Part shown: positions 1-8,041 of the stretch, one piece after another
Layout: every line of letters starts with the position of its first letter
Position numbering within the stretch: position 1 is the first letter of the stretch
Assembly: GCA_025454405.1 (NCBI GenBank)
Contig: JALOON010000053.1
Coordinates: 1 to 64,000, forward strand
Source of the DNA: Oscillatoriaceae cyanobacterium Prado104
Lineage (GTDB): Bacteria > Cyanobacteriota > Cyanobacteriia > Cyanobacteriales > Microcoleaceae
Direction of reading: 5' to 3'
Length of the DNA: 64,000 nucleotides
Notes under the pieces: model-generated
Database searches by the model: none
Told to the model about the DNA's origin: nothing
Seen by the model: only the letters and a program-made list of their open reading frames with translations
Made by a program: the position numbers and the translations under genes

Positions 1-30
1 ATAGTTTTTCTCCGTTTCGAGTCGGGAATT

Positions 31-158
31 AGACACACCACACAAAGGAAACAGTGCTGTGGTTTTGACCATCTCTATGCCATAACCTGGCACTAAATCA
101 ATCGCAAAAGGCTCAAAACCATTGCTCTCGGGGGCTGAGAGTTTTATTCAGCAAGCCC
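31..158 (-). repeat. MITE-like element, copy at window edge
   Basis: Reverse complement of the element at 39322-39476. It begins at 158 with the same terminal sequence GGGCTTGCTGAATAA and is nearly identical for about 125 bp, down to roughly position 31. From 30 to 1 the sequence differs from the other copy and the second terminal repeat is not visible. It may be a variant, or the end of a longer parent element that runs out of the window. Confidence 0.75.
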
Positions 159-241
159 TATGTAGGGTGAGCAGTGCGCACCTTACGACTATCGGTAGCG
201 TGTCAGAGCGCACGAATGCCCAGTTTTCGGAATCGATCGCG

Positions 242-1222
242 TCAAGCAGAAATTTCCGCGAACACGCCGATGTGGCGGAATTTTTGATACCGCAGTTGGC
301 GTCGCTGCTGGCCTGTAAGCTGAGTCAGTTCTGCTAAATTGTCCAAAAGAGCTTGTTTGAGTGCGGACGCAGCTTTGAGGGGATTCGAGTGCGCGCCGCC
401 GATGGGTTCCGGGACGATCTGATCGAGAATGCCGAGATTTTTCAAATCCCAGGAAGTAATTTTCAGAGCTTCGGCAGCTTGGGGAGCTTTCGCCGAGTCT
501 TTCCAGAGAATCGCAGCGCAAGCTTCGGGGGTGGCGACAGTATAAACAGAATGCTCCAGCATCAACAGTCGCTCGCCCACACCGATGCCCAAAGCGCCTC
601 CGGAGCCACCCTCACCGATAACCGTACAGATAATCGGCACGTCCAAACGAAACATCTCTCGGAGATTGCAGGCAATTGCCTCGCCCTGTCCGAACTGTTC
701 GGCTTCCAAGCCCGCCCAAGCCCCCGGAGTATCTATAAAGGTAAAAATCGGCATTCCGAAGCGATCGGCGTGTTCCATCAGCCGCAGGGCTTTGCGGTAG
801 CCTCCGGGAGCCGGCATCCCAAAATTGCGGGCGATATTGTCTTTCGTATCGCGCCCTTTTTGGTGGCCGACAATCACGATCGATCGTCCGTCTATGCGGG
901 CAATTCCGCCGACGAGGGCCGGATCGTCTCCACCGCGCCGGTCGCCGTGCAGCTCGATCCACTCGTCGCTAATTGCCTGAATGTAATCGAGGGTACTCGG
1001 GCGGCGGGGGTGGCGGGCAAGTTGCAACCGCTGCATGGGGGACAAACTGCTAAAAATTTCTTGTCGCAGTTGGACGCTGCGGGCTTCGAGCTTGCGAATT
1101 TCATCGGTGACATCGACACCATTTTCGTCAGCGAGTTCGCGGATCTGGTGAATTCGGGTTTCCAGTTCCGCCAGCGGCTTTTCAAAATCTAAGAGTAGGG
1201 GTTTGCGTTCGGGGTTTGGCAC
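242..1222 (-). CDS. accA: Acetyl-CoA carboxylase carboxyltransferase subunit alpha
   Basis: 326 aa, the usual length for AccA. With AccD it forms the carboxyltransferase that moves CO2 from carboxybiotin to acetyl-CoA, giving malonyl-CoA, the first committed step of fatty-acid synthesis. Family sequence is visible throughout: an N-terminal helical part with [12 protein letters not shown], then the crotonase-like fold with [28 protein letters not shown] and the oxyanion-type loop [14 protein letters not shown]. The ATG at 1222 follows directly after the open frame of the decayed TnpB gene on the same strand, so its promoter probably lies in that remnant. AccA acts in the cytoplasm. The call is secure. 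Confidence 0.97.
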   Translation of the reverse strand: MPNPERKPLLLDFEKPLAELETRIHQIRELADENGVDVTDEIRKLEARSVQLRQEIFSSLSPMQRLQLARHPRRPSTLDYIQAISDEWIELHGDRRGGDDPALVGGIARIDGRSIVIVGHQKGRDTKDNIARNFGMPAPGGYRKALRLMEHADRFGMPIFTFIDTPGAWAGLEAEQFGQGEAIACNLREMFRLDVPIICTVIGEGGSGGALGIGVGERLLMLEHSVYTVATPEACAAILWKDSAKAPQAAEALKITSWDLKNLGILDQIVPEPIGGAHSNPLKAASALKQALLDNLAELTQLTGQQRRQLRYQKFRHIGVFAEISA

Positions 1223-1223
1223 G

Positions 1224-1895
1224 CTAAAAATTTTTATCAGGTTGCGATCGATTCTCTTGAGATCCTACCGCGTTAGGTGCTGTCGCAAAAGAGGAGGGGG
1301 AGAGGGAGAGGGGGAGGGGCATTGGTGTCAACAATCGCCTGAAACCCTTGATAAATCTCGCTTTTACCTGAGCGGTCGCTCCACAGACTGAAACGGCAAG
1401 AAGAGCCGCCAAAATATTCTTTGCCGCATTGATATCGCGGTTGTGGTGCGTCCCGCACTTGGGGCTAAGAAACAGGCAGTCCCACTCCCTAATATTCAAC
1501 GGTAGTTTTTCGACGATGTACCCGCATTCAAAACATCGTTTGGAACTCGGAAACCATCTGTCAATTTTGATTAAGGTGCGATCGTACCAGTCGCACTTAT
1601 ATTCAAGCTGCCTGACCAATTCACCCCAACTCGCATCACTTATAGCGAGAGCGAGTTTTTGGTTCTTGACCCGATTCTTCACAACCAAATCTTCGACGGC
1701 GATGGTTTGGTTCTCGCGCACCAGCCGCGTTGTTAGCTTGTGAAGGTGGTCTTTTCTTGCGTCAGTAATTTCCTGATGTACTTTAGAAGGGGTTTTAAAC
1801 CCAGTTTTCTGATAAACTGTTATTGCTCGAAGCAGCGGATTGTTTTTAGAACCCGATCTAATCCCTGTCTTAAAAACCTCGCCCTCAACTGTCAA
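1224..1895 (-). pseudogene. Decayed TnpB (IS200/IS605 OrfB) C-terminal remnant
   Basis: An open frame of 223 codons, of which about residues 34-185 resemble the C-terminal half of TnpB, the RNA-guided nuclease of IS200/IS605-type elements. Visible are the RuvC glutamate in IAVEDL, the run ISDASWGELVRQLEYKC, a zinc ribbon starting CFECG, and the last RuvC aspartate in HNRDINAAKN. The N-terminal half with the first RuvC aspartate is absent. The second half of the ribbon reads CLFLSPKCG, where the family normally has CxxC, so four residues appear inserted. The frame then runs through a G-rich stretch to the accA start. No tnpA partner or element ends were found. Confidence 0.8.
1289..1320 (+). 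repeat. GGGAGA purine-rich low-complexity tract
   Basis: A run of GGGGGAGAGGGAGA-type purines between accA and the body of the TnpB remnant. The same kind of tract, on the other strand, forms the proline linker in the large kinase at 16005-16045. Confidence 0.7.
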
Positions 1896-1928
1896 TTGTC
1901 AACTGTCAACTGTCAACTATCAACTGTT
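1885..1928 (+). repeat. Heptamer tandem repeat (GTCAACT family)
   Basis: Six imperfect copies of a 7-bp unit, CAACTGT, ending just before the TerB-like gene. The same heptamer occurs at 25052-25090, 30017-30056, 50342-50361 and 63818-63836, in both orientations. This is the short tandemly repeated repetitive DNA usual in filamentous cyanobacteria. Confidence 0.85.
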
Positions 1929-1953
1929 TACCTGCATTTTTAAGCGCGCGCCT

Positions 1954-2433
1954 ATGTCCGCCCACAGCCAAAAAAGACCAAATCCTGCTGAATTGTTCGG
2001 AAATGCAACAAGCGACACAAGGACGATCGAACTCACTTCCTCAGAAGCCTTGACGGCGATTTCAGTGTTAGCTGTTGCCGCCGACGGTCAAATATCTGAA
2101 GAAGAAAGGCAAACTCTTGCCGCCAATCACATCCGCTTGTTCAGTTCTTATTCTGCCGAACAATTTCAAGAATTGTTCAAAAAAGTCCTGAACTTGAGTC
2201 GCGAGTACAGTCCTGCAGAGGTATTTGCAGCAGCAAAAACAGCTTTGACGCCTCAACTGAGAACAACAGCTTTTGCGATTGCTGCGGATTTGGTGTTGGT
2301 AGATGGCATTTTTACTCAAGAAGAAAAGGAATTCTTGATTGAACTTTCTGCTGCTTTAGATATTGCCGAGGATCTGGGCAAAAAAATCATCGAAGTCATG
2401 ACCATCAAAAATTGCGGGGAGAACTTCGCCTAG
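1954..2433 (+). CDS. TerB-like (tellurite-resistance B family) protein
   Basis: 159 aa from the ATG at 1954. The frame stays open upstream to 1840, but that part is translated heptamer repeat and is unlikely to be coding. The protein is all-helical with two similar halves: one has EALTAISVLAVAADGQISEEE and the second has AFAIAADLVLVDGIFTQEEKEFL. The D-G-x-(I/F)-x-x-E-E pattern is the repeated acidic, metal-binding-like motif of the TerB fold. TerB-like proteins are cytoplasmic or membrane-associated and poorly understood; tellurite resistance should not be inferred. It stands alone, with no ter cluster around it. Confidence 0.75.
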   Translation: MSAHSQKRPNPAELFGNATSDTRTIELTSSEALTAISVLAVAADGQISEEERQTLAANHIRLFSSYSAEQFQELFKKVLNLSREYSPAEVFAAAKTALTPQLRTTAFAIAADLVLVDGIFTQEEKEFLIELSAALDIAEDLGKKIIEVMTIKNCGENFA

Positions 2434-2712
2434 CAGCCACCCAATATCTCACCACAGCCGAGGCGAGGGTAGTTTGCAGGACGAGAAAAATTTGGACAGG
2501 CGAAACGCAGATGAATGTCTCGATCGAGGCATGATTTTCACTCGATCGTCCTTCCCAAACAGAAGATTGCGATCGCTTGTTGAGTTATGAACCCAGACTT
2601 GGTTTAAAAAGATTGCTGTTGTTGTTTAATTTGTGCGACAACTTGCACTCTCTCCAGAATTTGCTGTTAAACTTGTGGCGATCGAGGAGAACAAGTCAAG
2701 CTAAAACCTATT

Positions 2713-3186
2713 ATGAAACTTAGATCGATCGCTCTGTCAATTATTTGCAGTTTACCGCTTTTTGTTCCTCTATCGCTTGCAGCAAGGGCAGACGATCGAC
2801 CCTGTAGAGCCGATCTTGATGCTAGCAAAGGAACTGATGACGAGACGAACAACTGCCCGATAACCGACGGAAAGTTTTCGATTCGGGGAACATTTTCTAA
2901 CCGGAATTTTCTGGCTTCTTTTTGGGCGTGGGAACCCGCGCATTACATTCTTTACGTTGAGAATAAAAAAAGTGGCAGCAAGATTAACCTCACAGGTTTT
3001 CATGTCGCGGGTACGACGAACAGACCGCAATATCGATTCGTAGATAACGAGCAAAAACTTACTTATGTGGTGAGTTTCCGATATTCAGAAGCCAACGCAA
3101 TCCGATTGGAAATTTATCAAAACAATCGGGCGATCGTCAATGAATTGCTAATCCGCGAATCGGACAAACTCATCGGAGGACCTTGA
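2713..3186 (+). CDS. Exported hypothetical protein
   Basis: 157 aa. The N-terminus has a clear signal peptide: positive MKLRS, a hydrophobic stretch to about residue 20, and a likely cleavage after SLAARA. The mature part has two cysteines, near CRADLD and NNCPITDG, that could form a disulfide, followed by a beta-rich region rich in aromatic residues. I do not recognise the family. It is probably periplasmic. A regulator gene follows 92 bp downstream, separated by a GGACTTTAGTCC repeat, so co-transcription is uncertain. Confidence 0.65.
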   Translation: MKLRSIALSIICSLPLFVPLSLAARADDRPCRADLDASKGTDDETNNCPITDGKFSIRGTFSNRNFLASFWAWEPAHYILYVENKKSGSKINLTGFHVAGTTNRPQYRFVDNEQKLTYVVSFRYSEANAIRLEIYQNNRAIVNELLIRESDKLIGGP

Positions 3187-3190
3187 TAGG

Positions 3191-3214
3191 TTTGTAGTGT
3201 GGACTTTAGTCCGC
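3191..3214 (+). repeat. GGACTTNAGTCC palindromic repeat
   Basis: The sequence TTTGTAGTGTGGACTTTAG followed by TCCGC. It is one member of a dispersed family also seen at 23799, 24026, 35645, 37411 and 63039, usually a few bases to a hundred bases beyond a stop codon. Confidence 0.75.
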
Positions 3215-3278
3215 TTTTGAAAGATTTAAAGATTGCGATCGCTCGCTGCCAATGTTTCTGAAAACTATTTGATATGAG

Positions 3279-3959
3279 ATGACAAAAAAACTAATGCCAG
3301 AACATTCAAACTTACAATCTTCTCCTTTGAGAATTTTGATAGTAGAAGACGATCCGCTGATGAGACTGGGGTTAAAACAGTTTTTGGAAACTGACGATCG
3401 ATTCGCGATCACCGGTGAAGTTGCTGATGGATATTCAGCCATTGAAGCCGCCTGCAACTTAACACCAGATTTGGTAATTATGGACATCGGATTGCCGCAA
3501 CTTGACGGCATCGAAGCAACGCGCCAAATCAAAGAAAAATTCCCCAACGTGCGAATTTTAATTCTCACTTCCCACGAGGAAGAAACAGAAACGATCGCCG
3601 CTTTATCTTCCGGGGCCGATGCCTATTGCATTAAGGGTACTAGCTTGCAACAATTGTCAGTTGCGATCGCAGCAGTTGAAGACGGAGCCGTGTATTTAGC
3701 TCCTCAAATTGCCCGCACCGCGATCGCGCATTTGCATTTACATTCACCGCGCCGCAATCATTCTCAAGCACAACTTTCAGCACGCGAAATCGAAGTTTTA
3801 AAATTAATTGTCGAAGGGCAAAGCAATCCTGAAATTGCCCGCACGCTCCATCTCAGTTTGAGTACCGTTAAAACTCACGTCCGCAGTATTATGAACAAAT
3901 TAGTTGCGGACGATCGGGTACAAGCAGCCGTCATTGCCTTGCGATCGGGTCTAATTTAA
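3279..3959 (+). CDS. NarL/LuxR-type response regulator
   Basis: 226 aa. Residues 17-135 are a receiver domain with the acidic pocket E23-D24-D25, phospho-acceptor D69 in VIMDIGLPQLDG, and the conserved lysine in YCIKG. Residues 160-225 are a LuxR-type helix-turn-helix (LSAREIEVLKLIVEGQSNPE, then STVKTHVRSIMNKL). It is a DNA-binding output protein of a two-component system. A second in-frame ATG at 3294 (MPEHSN) is also possible; neither has a strong ribosome-binding site. The histidine kinase at 4072-5472 is convergent and 112 bp away, so it is a candidate partner, but this is only inferred from position. Confidence 0.92.
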   Translation: MTKKLMPEHSNLQSSPLRILIVEDDPLMRLGLKQFLETDDRFAITGEVADGYSAIEAACNLTPDLVIMDIGLPQLDGIEATRQIKEKFPNVRILILTSHEEETETIAALSSGADAYCIKGTSLQQLSVAIAAVEDGAVYLAPQIARTAIAHLHLHSPRRNHSQAQLSAREIEVLKLIVEGQSNPEIARTLHLSLSTVKTHVRSIMNKLVADDRVQAAVIALRSGLI

Positions 3960-4071
3960 ACAGTTGATAGTTGAGAGTTGGTTAGAGTGCGAGCTTCTTC
4001 CGATCGTTAAAATTACGATCGCTAAACTTCAGATCTCAAACTTTCAGATATCAAATATCAAACTTCAGATT

Positions 4072-5472
4072 TCAAACTTCAGATCTCAAAGATTCAGCTA
4101 CAGGTAAAGTAAACCAAAAATCACTCCCAATTCCCGGTTGGCTGGTGACACCAATTTCACCACCGTGGGCGACAACAATCTGCTGGCACAAATACAATCC
4201 TAAACCCAATCCCGGCATTCTTCGCGACTTCGTACCTCTCGTGTATAGCTCGAACACATGAGGCAATTGAGCAGGAGAAATACCGATTCCATTATCTCGA
4301 ACGCTGCAACGCACCCATTGCATTCGATCGCCCGTATTTTCGGCGAATATTTCTATTTGAGTGCCTCTTGGATTGTGGGTCAAGGCATTTGAAATTAAGT
4401 TATTAAAAACCCGCCAGATTTGAGTTTTATCGGCATTGACTGAAGGTAAATCATTATTGAGCGAGACGATTATTTTCATGTTATGCAGCCGAAATATTGC
4501 ATCTAAATCGTTTGTAACTTGAATTATTAATGTCTTTAAATGCAGCGGTTGGCGGTGTAAGATTAGTGTACCGACTTCTGCTGATTGTGCTTCTAAAAGG
4601 GAATTAATTAAATTGATTTGCCGATCGCTACCTGCTAAAAGTTGTTCTAAAACAGCTCGATCGACCGATAACTTAGCATCGGGCTTCAACAATAAACCTT
4701 GCAGCACGAGCGAACTTCCCATCACGGGGTTTTTCAGGTCGTGAGATATAGCATGAATTACGCTGCATAACTGCCGCCGCGATTCAAATTCCGAACGCTT
4801 CAGCCGTTCGTATAAATACACGCTCAAAATACAAATAATACCGATCCAGCACAAAGTAATTACGAGCTGGAAAGAGTAGGTATTATAAAGTGCGCGATTG
4901 CCAATCTTCGTTAAGCCCAGCACAGGATAAATAATTGCATAATAGGCGATCGGCACGAGTTGTGAAATGAGATGCCAGCGCCAACAAACGGGAATCAAAA
5001 CTGCTTGTGCTAGAAATAAGTGCGAGTCAGGCTGAGCGGGAATCCCAAAAAACGTACCCACAATCAGATCGATCGAATTAAAAGATACAGAAAAAAACAG
5101 GAAAAGAACCGCGGGATGCCGCCGCCCCCAACGACTCTGACGCAAGATCAGGCAACTGAAAAGAATCGCAAACAGTGCGGCCAAGTTAACGATCGTCGTC
5201 GTTCGCAAACGCAAGATTAAAGTAGCATCTTCGTAAAGTTTGAGTAGATCTCGTTCAAACTCTTGAGATTGCCAAAACATAATTACAAAACTGTTAGCTG
5301 TATGTGCCACTATTACGGGAAATGCAATCCACAGGGCAATTTGCAGGCGATCGAGCAAAAATTGATTCCGCCACACCAGATATTCCGCTGATTCCGCACG
5401 GGGTTGCCACCAGCACGCCAGAGGCTGAATGAACTGTGTTTGCAATTTTCGCCACATCTTGAAGGTATCCAT
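4072..5472 (-). CDS. Membrane-bound sensor histidine kinase
   Basis: 466 aa. The N-terminal half is hydrophobic, with about six membrane segments between residues 30 and 225 and no recognisable periplasmic sensor domain. The dimerisation/phospho-acceptor region has the H-box VIHAISHDLKNPVMGSS around residue 244. The ATPase domain has the N-box NNLISNALTHNP, the G1 box DNGIGIS and the G2 box GLGLGLYLCQQIVVAHGG, and it ends at the C-terminus without a receiver. It should phosphorylate a separate regulator, possibly the NarL-type protein encoded just downstream on the opposite strand. The ligand cannot be told from the sequence. Confidence 0.92.
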   Translation of the reverse strand: MDTFKMWRKLQTQFIQPLACWWQPRAESAEYLVWRNQFLLDRLQIALWIAFPVIVAHTANSFVIMFWQSQEFERDLLKLYEDATLILRLRTTTIVNLAALFAILFSCLILRQSRWGRRHPAVLFLFFSVSFNSIDLIVGTFFGIPAQPDSHLFLAQAVLIPVCWRWHLISQLVPIAYYAIIYPVLGLTKIGNRALYNTYSFQLVITLCWIGIICILSVYLYERLKRSEFESRRQLCSVIHAISHDLKNPVMGSSLVLQGLLLKPDAKLSVDRAVLEQLLAGSDRQINLINSLLEAQSAEVGTLILHRQPLHLKTLIIQVTNDLDAIFRLHNMKIIVSLNNDLPSVNADKTQIWRVFNNLISNALTHNPRGTQIEIFAENTGDRMQWVRCSVRDNGIGISPAQLPHVFELYTRGTKSRRMPGLGLGLYLCQQIVVAHGGEIGVTSQPGIGSDFWFTLPVAESLRSEV

Positions 5473-5885
5473 TGCTTAACAAAGGCTTGGAACTTACTTC
5501 TCTTGCCACAAATTTTACAGCAGTTGTCAGGTATCTGAGGTATTAGAAACCCGGTTTCTTAAAGAAACCGGGTTTCTGTTTCTTTAAGAAACCGGGTTTC
5601 TGGGTCTAGTTTACTATTGTATATTCGACAATCCACAATTCGCAATCGGCCGATCGACCAGGCCAATAGATCGATAAATTTTGACATACTACTGATGGCA
5701 GTTCTGCAAGTTTGAGGCACAGAATGTCGCCCTCGGCGTACTCCCTACATCGCTCGCAAAGCTTGAGATTCTTTTTACCAGATGTCTAATAATTGACCTG
5801 CCGGCCAAACCGACAGATCGATGTGGCACTTTGGGGTTGCTGGATAAATTGAATGGCGTAACCTACAAGCTTTTTCGGTGACTCT
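5473..5885. other. Gene-free stretch with hairpin repeat
   Basis: 413 bp. It holds the AAACCCGGTTTCTT hairpin element at 5516-5604. The remainder has no supported gene. It should contain the promoters of the kinase on the minus strand and of the fusion protein on the plus strand, but no clear boxes were found. Confidence 0.6.
5516..5604 (+). repeat. TACAGCAG/AAACCCGG palindromic element
   Basis: Begins TACAGCAGTTGTCAGGTAT and contains three alternating copies of GAAACCCGGTTTCTT and its complement, able to form a strong hairpin. It resembles the complete elements at 13638-13737 and 27076-27172, but its right terminal repeat is not recognisable. Confidence 0.7.
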
Positions 5886-7727
5886 ATGTTTGACATTAAC
5901 AACACAAGGAATCCCTCCTTCCTGCCACAGGATGCGCCTGCAACTAACTTCTGGAAACCCGATCGCCAACAGGAACTTACCGATTTGACTCGATCGAATT
6001 CTGCCATAGCCTCTCCTACAATTCAGGGTACGAGTGGCGATGACGCCTTACTAGGAACCTCCGAAGCTGATTGGATTGCGGGCAACAAAGGTAATGATTA
6101 CCTCAACGGTTACGCTGGGGACGATCGCCTCTGGGGAGGTAACGGCGATAACCGACTGTTCGGCGGGGCTGGAGACGATTGGTTGTTAGGAAAAAACGGT
6201 AAAGACCAACTTTATGGAGGATCTGGAAACGATCGCCTGTTGGGCAATAGTAACAGCGATCGCCTGGATGGAGGCACCGGTAGCGATGTTTTAAACGGTG
6301 GCAAACAGGAGGATATTGCGATCGATCGCGACGGCGGAGATACCCTGACAGGCGGCAGCGGCAGCGACCAATTTTGGATCGGTAACGGTAGTTTGGGGGC
6401 GACAGCGATCGCAGATTTTGAAACAGGGCGCGATCTGGTCAAAATGTTAGAAATAGGCCTCAGCTACGAACAGTTGCAAATCCGCGACAGTCAAGCGGGG
6501 GCAGTTATTAGCCACCAAGGGAAAGATTTAGTCCTGTTGAATGGAGTTGCAGCCAGCGCCCTTAACAGCAGCCAGTTTGATTTCGGCAATGCCAATCTTG
6601 CTTTCGATTTGCAAGCAGGAATCGATCGAGTCGTGCAGAATACGGGAACGCCCGGTGTTACCGCATCCGTTACCATGTCCGACGGCACAACCTGGATCGG
6701 TTCCAGCGGCGTATCGGATTTGCTAACAGAAACTGCGCTGAAATCGGGCGATCGTTTCAATATTGGCAGCGTCACGAAACCGATGGTAGCGACGATCGTG
6801 CTGCAATTGTCGCAAGAAAGAACACTGAATTTGAATGACACCTTAGACAAATGGCTGCCCGATTTAGCTCAATCTATCCCCAACGGCCAGCAAATTACAG
6901 TGCGTCAATTACTCAACCACACCAGCGGCATCAAAGATTATTTTCTAGCAGGTTTGGGACAAGATTTGGAGGCAGATCCGACTCTCAGATTTAAATCTTT
7001 GACAACTGAAGAAATAGTATTGCGCTACGTTTCTGGCAAAGCAGCCGATTTTGCACCGGGTGAAAGCTTTAACTACAGCAACACAAACTACCGTTTGCTG
7101 GGAGAGATTGTCGAAGCGGCAACAGGCACATCTATAGCGCAGCAACTGCAAGCGCGCATTTTTGAACCCTTAGATATGAAAGATAGTTTTTATGCCGAAA
7201 GGAACCAAATTCCGGGCGGTTTTACCAGTGGCTATATCGATCTCGATCGCAATGGAACTCTCGATATCGATACTAGCAATGTCAGCCTTCAAGGCTTAGC
7301 AGGAACTGCGGGGGCGGTAGTATCTACGGCTGCGGATCTTGCCCGATTTACCAGGGCAATGTTTGAGGGCGAATTGCTGGCACCCGCTACCCTAGAACAA
7401 ATGCAAACAGATAGCTTTCCCAACTCCGGCTACGGCTTGGGTATTTACTCTTTGACTTTCCCCAACGGAGCCCAAGTAATAGAGCATACTGGCGGTGGAT
7501 TGGGTTGGCAGAGTCGGATCGCCTATTTGCCCCAGGCCGACTTCACCTTAACTACCCTGACTAATAGTGACGATCTGCCTGCTGCAGTAAATATTCAACT
7601 GGTGAAGGAAGTATTGAGCGCGATCGATCGCAATTTAATATCTGAATCGGACAAACAAGTAGTGGAGGAGATATTGAGCGCGATCGAACAAAATTTCTCA
7701 TTTCCATCCAACAATGGCAATTATTGA
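5886..7727 (+). CDS. RTX-repeat / serine beta-lactamase-like fusion protein
   Basis: 613 aa. Residues 47-165 hold about ten GGxGxDxLxG-type nonapeptides (for example YAGDDRLWGGNGDNRLFGG), the calcium-binding repeats of RTX proteins. Residues 236-575 are a penicillin-binding-protein-like hydrolase (class C beta-lactamase/D-alanyl carboxypeptidase/esterase fold) with S295-x-x-K298, Y397-S-N399 and H534-T-G-G in the expected order. No N-terminal signal peptide is present, so export by a type I system is likely but not shown. RTX repeats usually sit at the C-terminus, so the order here is unusual. The substrate could be peptidoglycan, an ester or a beta-lactam; the motifs do not decide. Confidence 0.9.
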   Translation: MFDINNTRNPSFLPQDAPATNFWKPDRQQELTDLTRSNSAIASPTIQGTSGDDALLGTSEADWIAGNKGNDYLNGYAGDDRLWGGNGDNRLFGGAGDDWLLGKNGKDQLYGGSGNDRLLGNSNSDRLDGGTGSDVLNGGKQEDIAIDRDGGDTLTGGSGSDQFWIGNGSLGATAIADFETGRDLVKMLEIGLSYEQLQIRDSQAGAVISHQGKDLVLLNGVAASALNSSQFDFGNANLAFDLQAGIDRVVQNTGTPGVTASVTMSDGTTWIGSSGVSDLLTETALKSGDRFNIGSVTKPMVATIVLQLSQERTLNLNDTLDKWLPDLAQSIPNGQQITVRQLLNHTSGIKDYFLAGLGQDLEADPTLRFKSLTTEEIVLRYVSGKAADFAPGESFNYSNTNYRLLGEIVEAATGTSIAQQLQARIFEPLDMKDSFYAERNQIPGGFTSGYIDLDRNGTLDIDTSNVSLQGLAGTAGAVVSTAADLARFTRAMFEGELLAPATLEQMQTDSFPNSGYGLGIYSLTFPNGAQVIEHTGGGLGWQSRIAYLPQADFTLTTLTNSDDLPAAVNIQLVKEVLSAIDRNLISESDKQVVEEILSAIEQNFSFPSNNGNY

Positions 7728-7766
7728 CTAATATGGTGTCCGGTCGATCGATCGCGATAAGATTCG

Positions 7767-7823
7767 ATCGAGCGTGCGGACTTAAGTCCGCTCCATTTGC
7801 GGACTTAAGTCCGCACGCTCGAT
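7767..7823. terminator. Perfect 25-bp inverted repeat, possible bidirectional terminator
   Basis: Arms 7767-7791 and 7799-7823 are exact reverse complements, with a 7-base loop TCCATTT. Each arm also contains the self-complementary core GCGGACTTAAGTCCGC. It lies 39 bp beyond the fusion gene and between convergent genes, so a terminator role is plausible. There is no T-run, so it may equally be a palindromic repeat element. Confidence 0.6.
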
Positions 7824-7916
7824 ACCCGGATTTGGTATAAGAGGTCAAACTCGACAAACAAAGTCCGCCTGCGCGGACTAAAAACATCAAGGGGATTGGA
7901 AACATCGATAATGCTT

Positions 7917-8022
7917 TATTGACATCTAATTTCACCGAATCCACTTTTTGCTAACTTGTTACCAATCGTCAACGATATTGACATCTAATTTCACCAAATC
8001 CACTTTTTGCTAACTTGTTACC
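7917..8022 (+). repeat. 47-bp direct repeat, two copies
   Basis: Copies at 7917-7963 and 7976-8022 begin TATTGACATCTAATTTCACC and differ at one base, with a 12-bp spacer. They lie just beyond the stop codon of the kinase on the minus strand. Confidence 0.85.
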
Positions 8023-8041
8023 GACGATCGACGATCGACTA

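Larger units (their letters stand above)
7728..8041. other. Gene-free stretch with palindrome and direct repeat
   Basis: 314 bp between two convergent genes. It holds a 57-bp perfect hairpin (7767-7823), a GGATTTGGTAT/AAACAAAGTCCGCC fragment (7826-7880) and a 47-bp direct repeat (7917-7963 and 7976-8022). No gene is supported. Confidence 0.7.

Noticed and set aside
353-1192. 279-codon plus-strand frame opposite accA
   Set aside because: Shadow of a highly conserved gene on the other strand; no family sequence in it.
1224-1895. Active TnpB with a guide RNA
   Set aside because: N-terminal half and first RuvC aspartate are missing and the zinc ribbon is altered; no element ends visible.
1840-1953. 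N-terminal extension of the TerB-like protein
   Set aside because: The extension is translated heptamer repeat; ATG at 1954 gives the normal family start.
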